A DNA stretch of 64,000 nt, from the NCBI GenBank assembly GCA_914767715.1, contig OU612067.1:18111001-18175000 (forward strand), in the 5' to 3' direction. Positions 63,768 to 64,000 of this stretch are shown here, in pieces. This DNA is from Membranipora membranacea (Eukaryota > Bryozoa > Gymnolaemata > Cheilostomatida > Membraniporidae). Position 1 is the first letter of the stretch, and every line of letters starts with the position of its first letter. The translations under genes and the position numbers were made by a program. A model generated the notes under the pieces. The model did no database searches, was not told the origin of the DNA, and worked only from the letters and a program-made list of their open reading frames with translations.

Positions 63768-63884
63768 ATGGCGGATCATCCAAAAGCTGATCCTCCCCAT
63801 GGAATGGAAAAATATGACTTAGGAGGTCAGTTTGACCTAGGTGCACTCAGTAAAGAGCAGCAGGAAAAACTCAATCATCACAAG
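63768..63884 (+). CDS. First exon of probable RIIAD1-like protein (continues past window)
   Basis: Thirty-nine codons from ATG 63768 to a donor (AAG|GTTTGT), phase 0. The peptide DLGALSKEQQEKLNHHK matches the segment just before the RIIa dimerisation/docking domain in RIIAD1 (pattern P/D-x-GALS-x-x-Q-x-x-L-x-x-x-K). The RIIa domain itself would be in the next exon, beyond the window, so the name is a motif-level guess. Confidence 0.5.
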
Positions 63885-64000
63885 GTTTGTTTTTTTAATA
63901 TTGACAGGCTTACCAGTAACACCAACTTAACTTCAGTCCAATTTGTACAGCCAATGAGTAATACTCAAGTACTTGATACAGCCAACATCTCTGGTACCAC

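Noticed and set aside
1-64000. CRISPR arrays, bacterial operons or prophage
   Set aside because: No direct-repeat/spacer pattern; genes have spliceosomal introns and animal domain families.

Overview
The window reads as nuclear DNA of a multicellular animal, AT-rich, with short introns (mostly GT-AG), and many small DNA transposons, SINEs and LINE fragments. The gene repertoire (P2X receptor, heterotrimeric G-protein alpha subunit, TRIM-like protein, PAIP2, SLC35C2) is metazoan. The compact introns and very divergent G-alpha suggest an early-branching invertebrate, perhaps a demosponge, but the species call is only inference. Most genes are multi-exon and were assembled by hand from open frames, splice sites and phase agreement.

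Layout. 1-4,253 (minus): two tandem aldo-keto reductases of the L-galactose dehydrogenase-like group, the first cut by the window edge. 6,072-7,799 (minus): a compact PAIP2-like gene with a clear PAM2 peptide. 7,800-15,660: mostly intergenic, with a hAT-like MITE, foldbacks, a perfect 31-bp-arm hairpin and one possible secreted ORF. 15,662-19,490 (plus): an isolated first coding exon (LYR-like) and an intronless P2X receptor. 19,742-28,504 (minus): a 12-exon acidic protein I do not recognise. Its largest intron holds a complete TRIM-like gene on the other strand (23,365-26,856). 29,130-35,881 (minus): SLC35C2-like transporter with a 1.35-kb AT minisatellite in one intron and a truncated copy of two of its exons just downstream. 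36,000-41,250: a LINE remnant, two SINE copies (one in SLC35C2) and a 695-bp foldback element. 41,254-48,607 (minus): an 8-exon, unusually long G-alpha. 50,200-55,700: LINE debris, including one nearly full-length PHD/endonuclease/reverse-transcriptase element. 56,630-59,382 (plus): a membrane-anchored purple-acid-phosphatase-like protein whose metal ligands are almost all gone. 59,650-62,596 (minus): a DsbA/FrnE-family thiol oxidoreductase. 63,768-end (plus): first exon of a probable RIIAD1-like gene.

The standout is the DsbA/FrnE gene. All five coding exons join in phase into a 211-residue full-length protein, and the only interruption is one in-frame TGA exactly where the first cysteine of the CPWC active site belongs (U-P-W-C). 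About 170 nt after the true stop, the transcript contains a SECIS-like stem: ATGA, 13 nt, AAA, 18 nt, TGAT, with 7-8 bp of helix II and a 6-bp helix I. Catalytic position, splice-phase agreement and 3'UTR element together make this a strong candidate selenoprotein. Other notable items are the pseudo-phosphatase converging on it, the G-alpha with altered P-loop, switch regions and about 120 extra residues, and a family of palindromic elements sharing the end TCACAGAGTAAGGATA.
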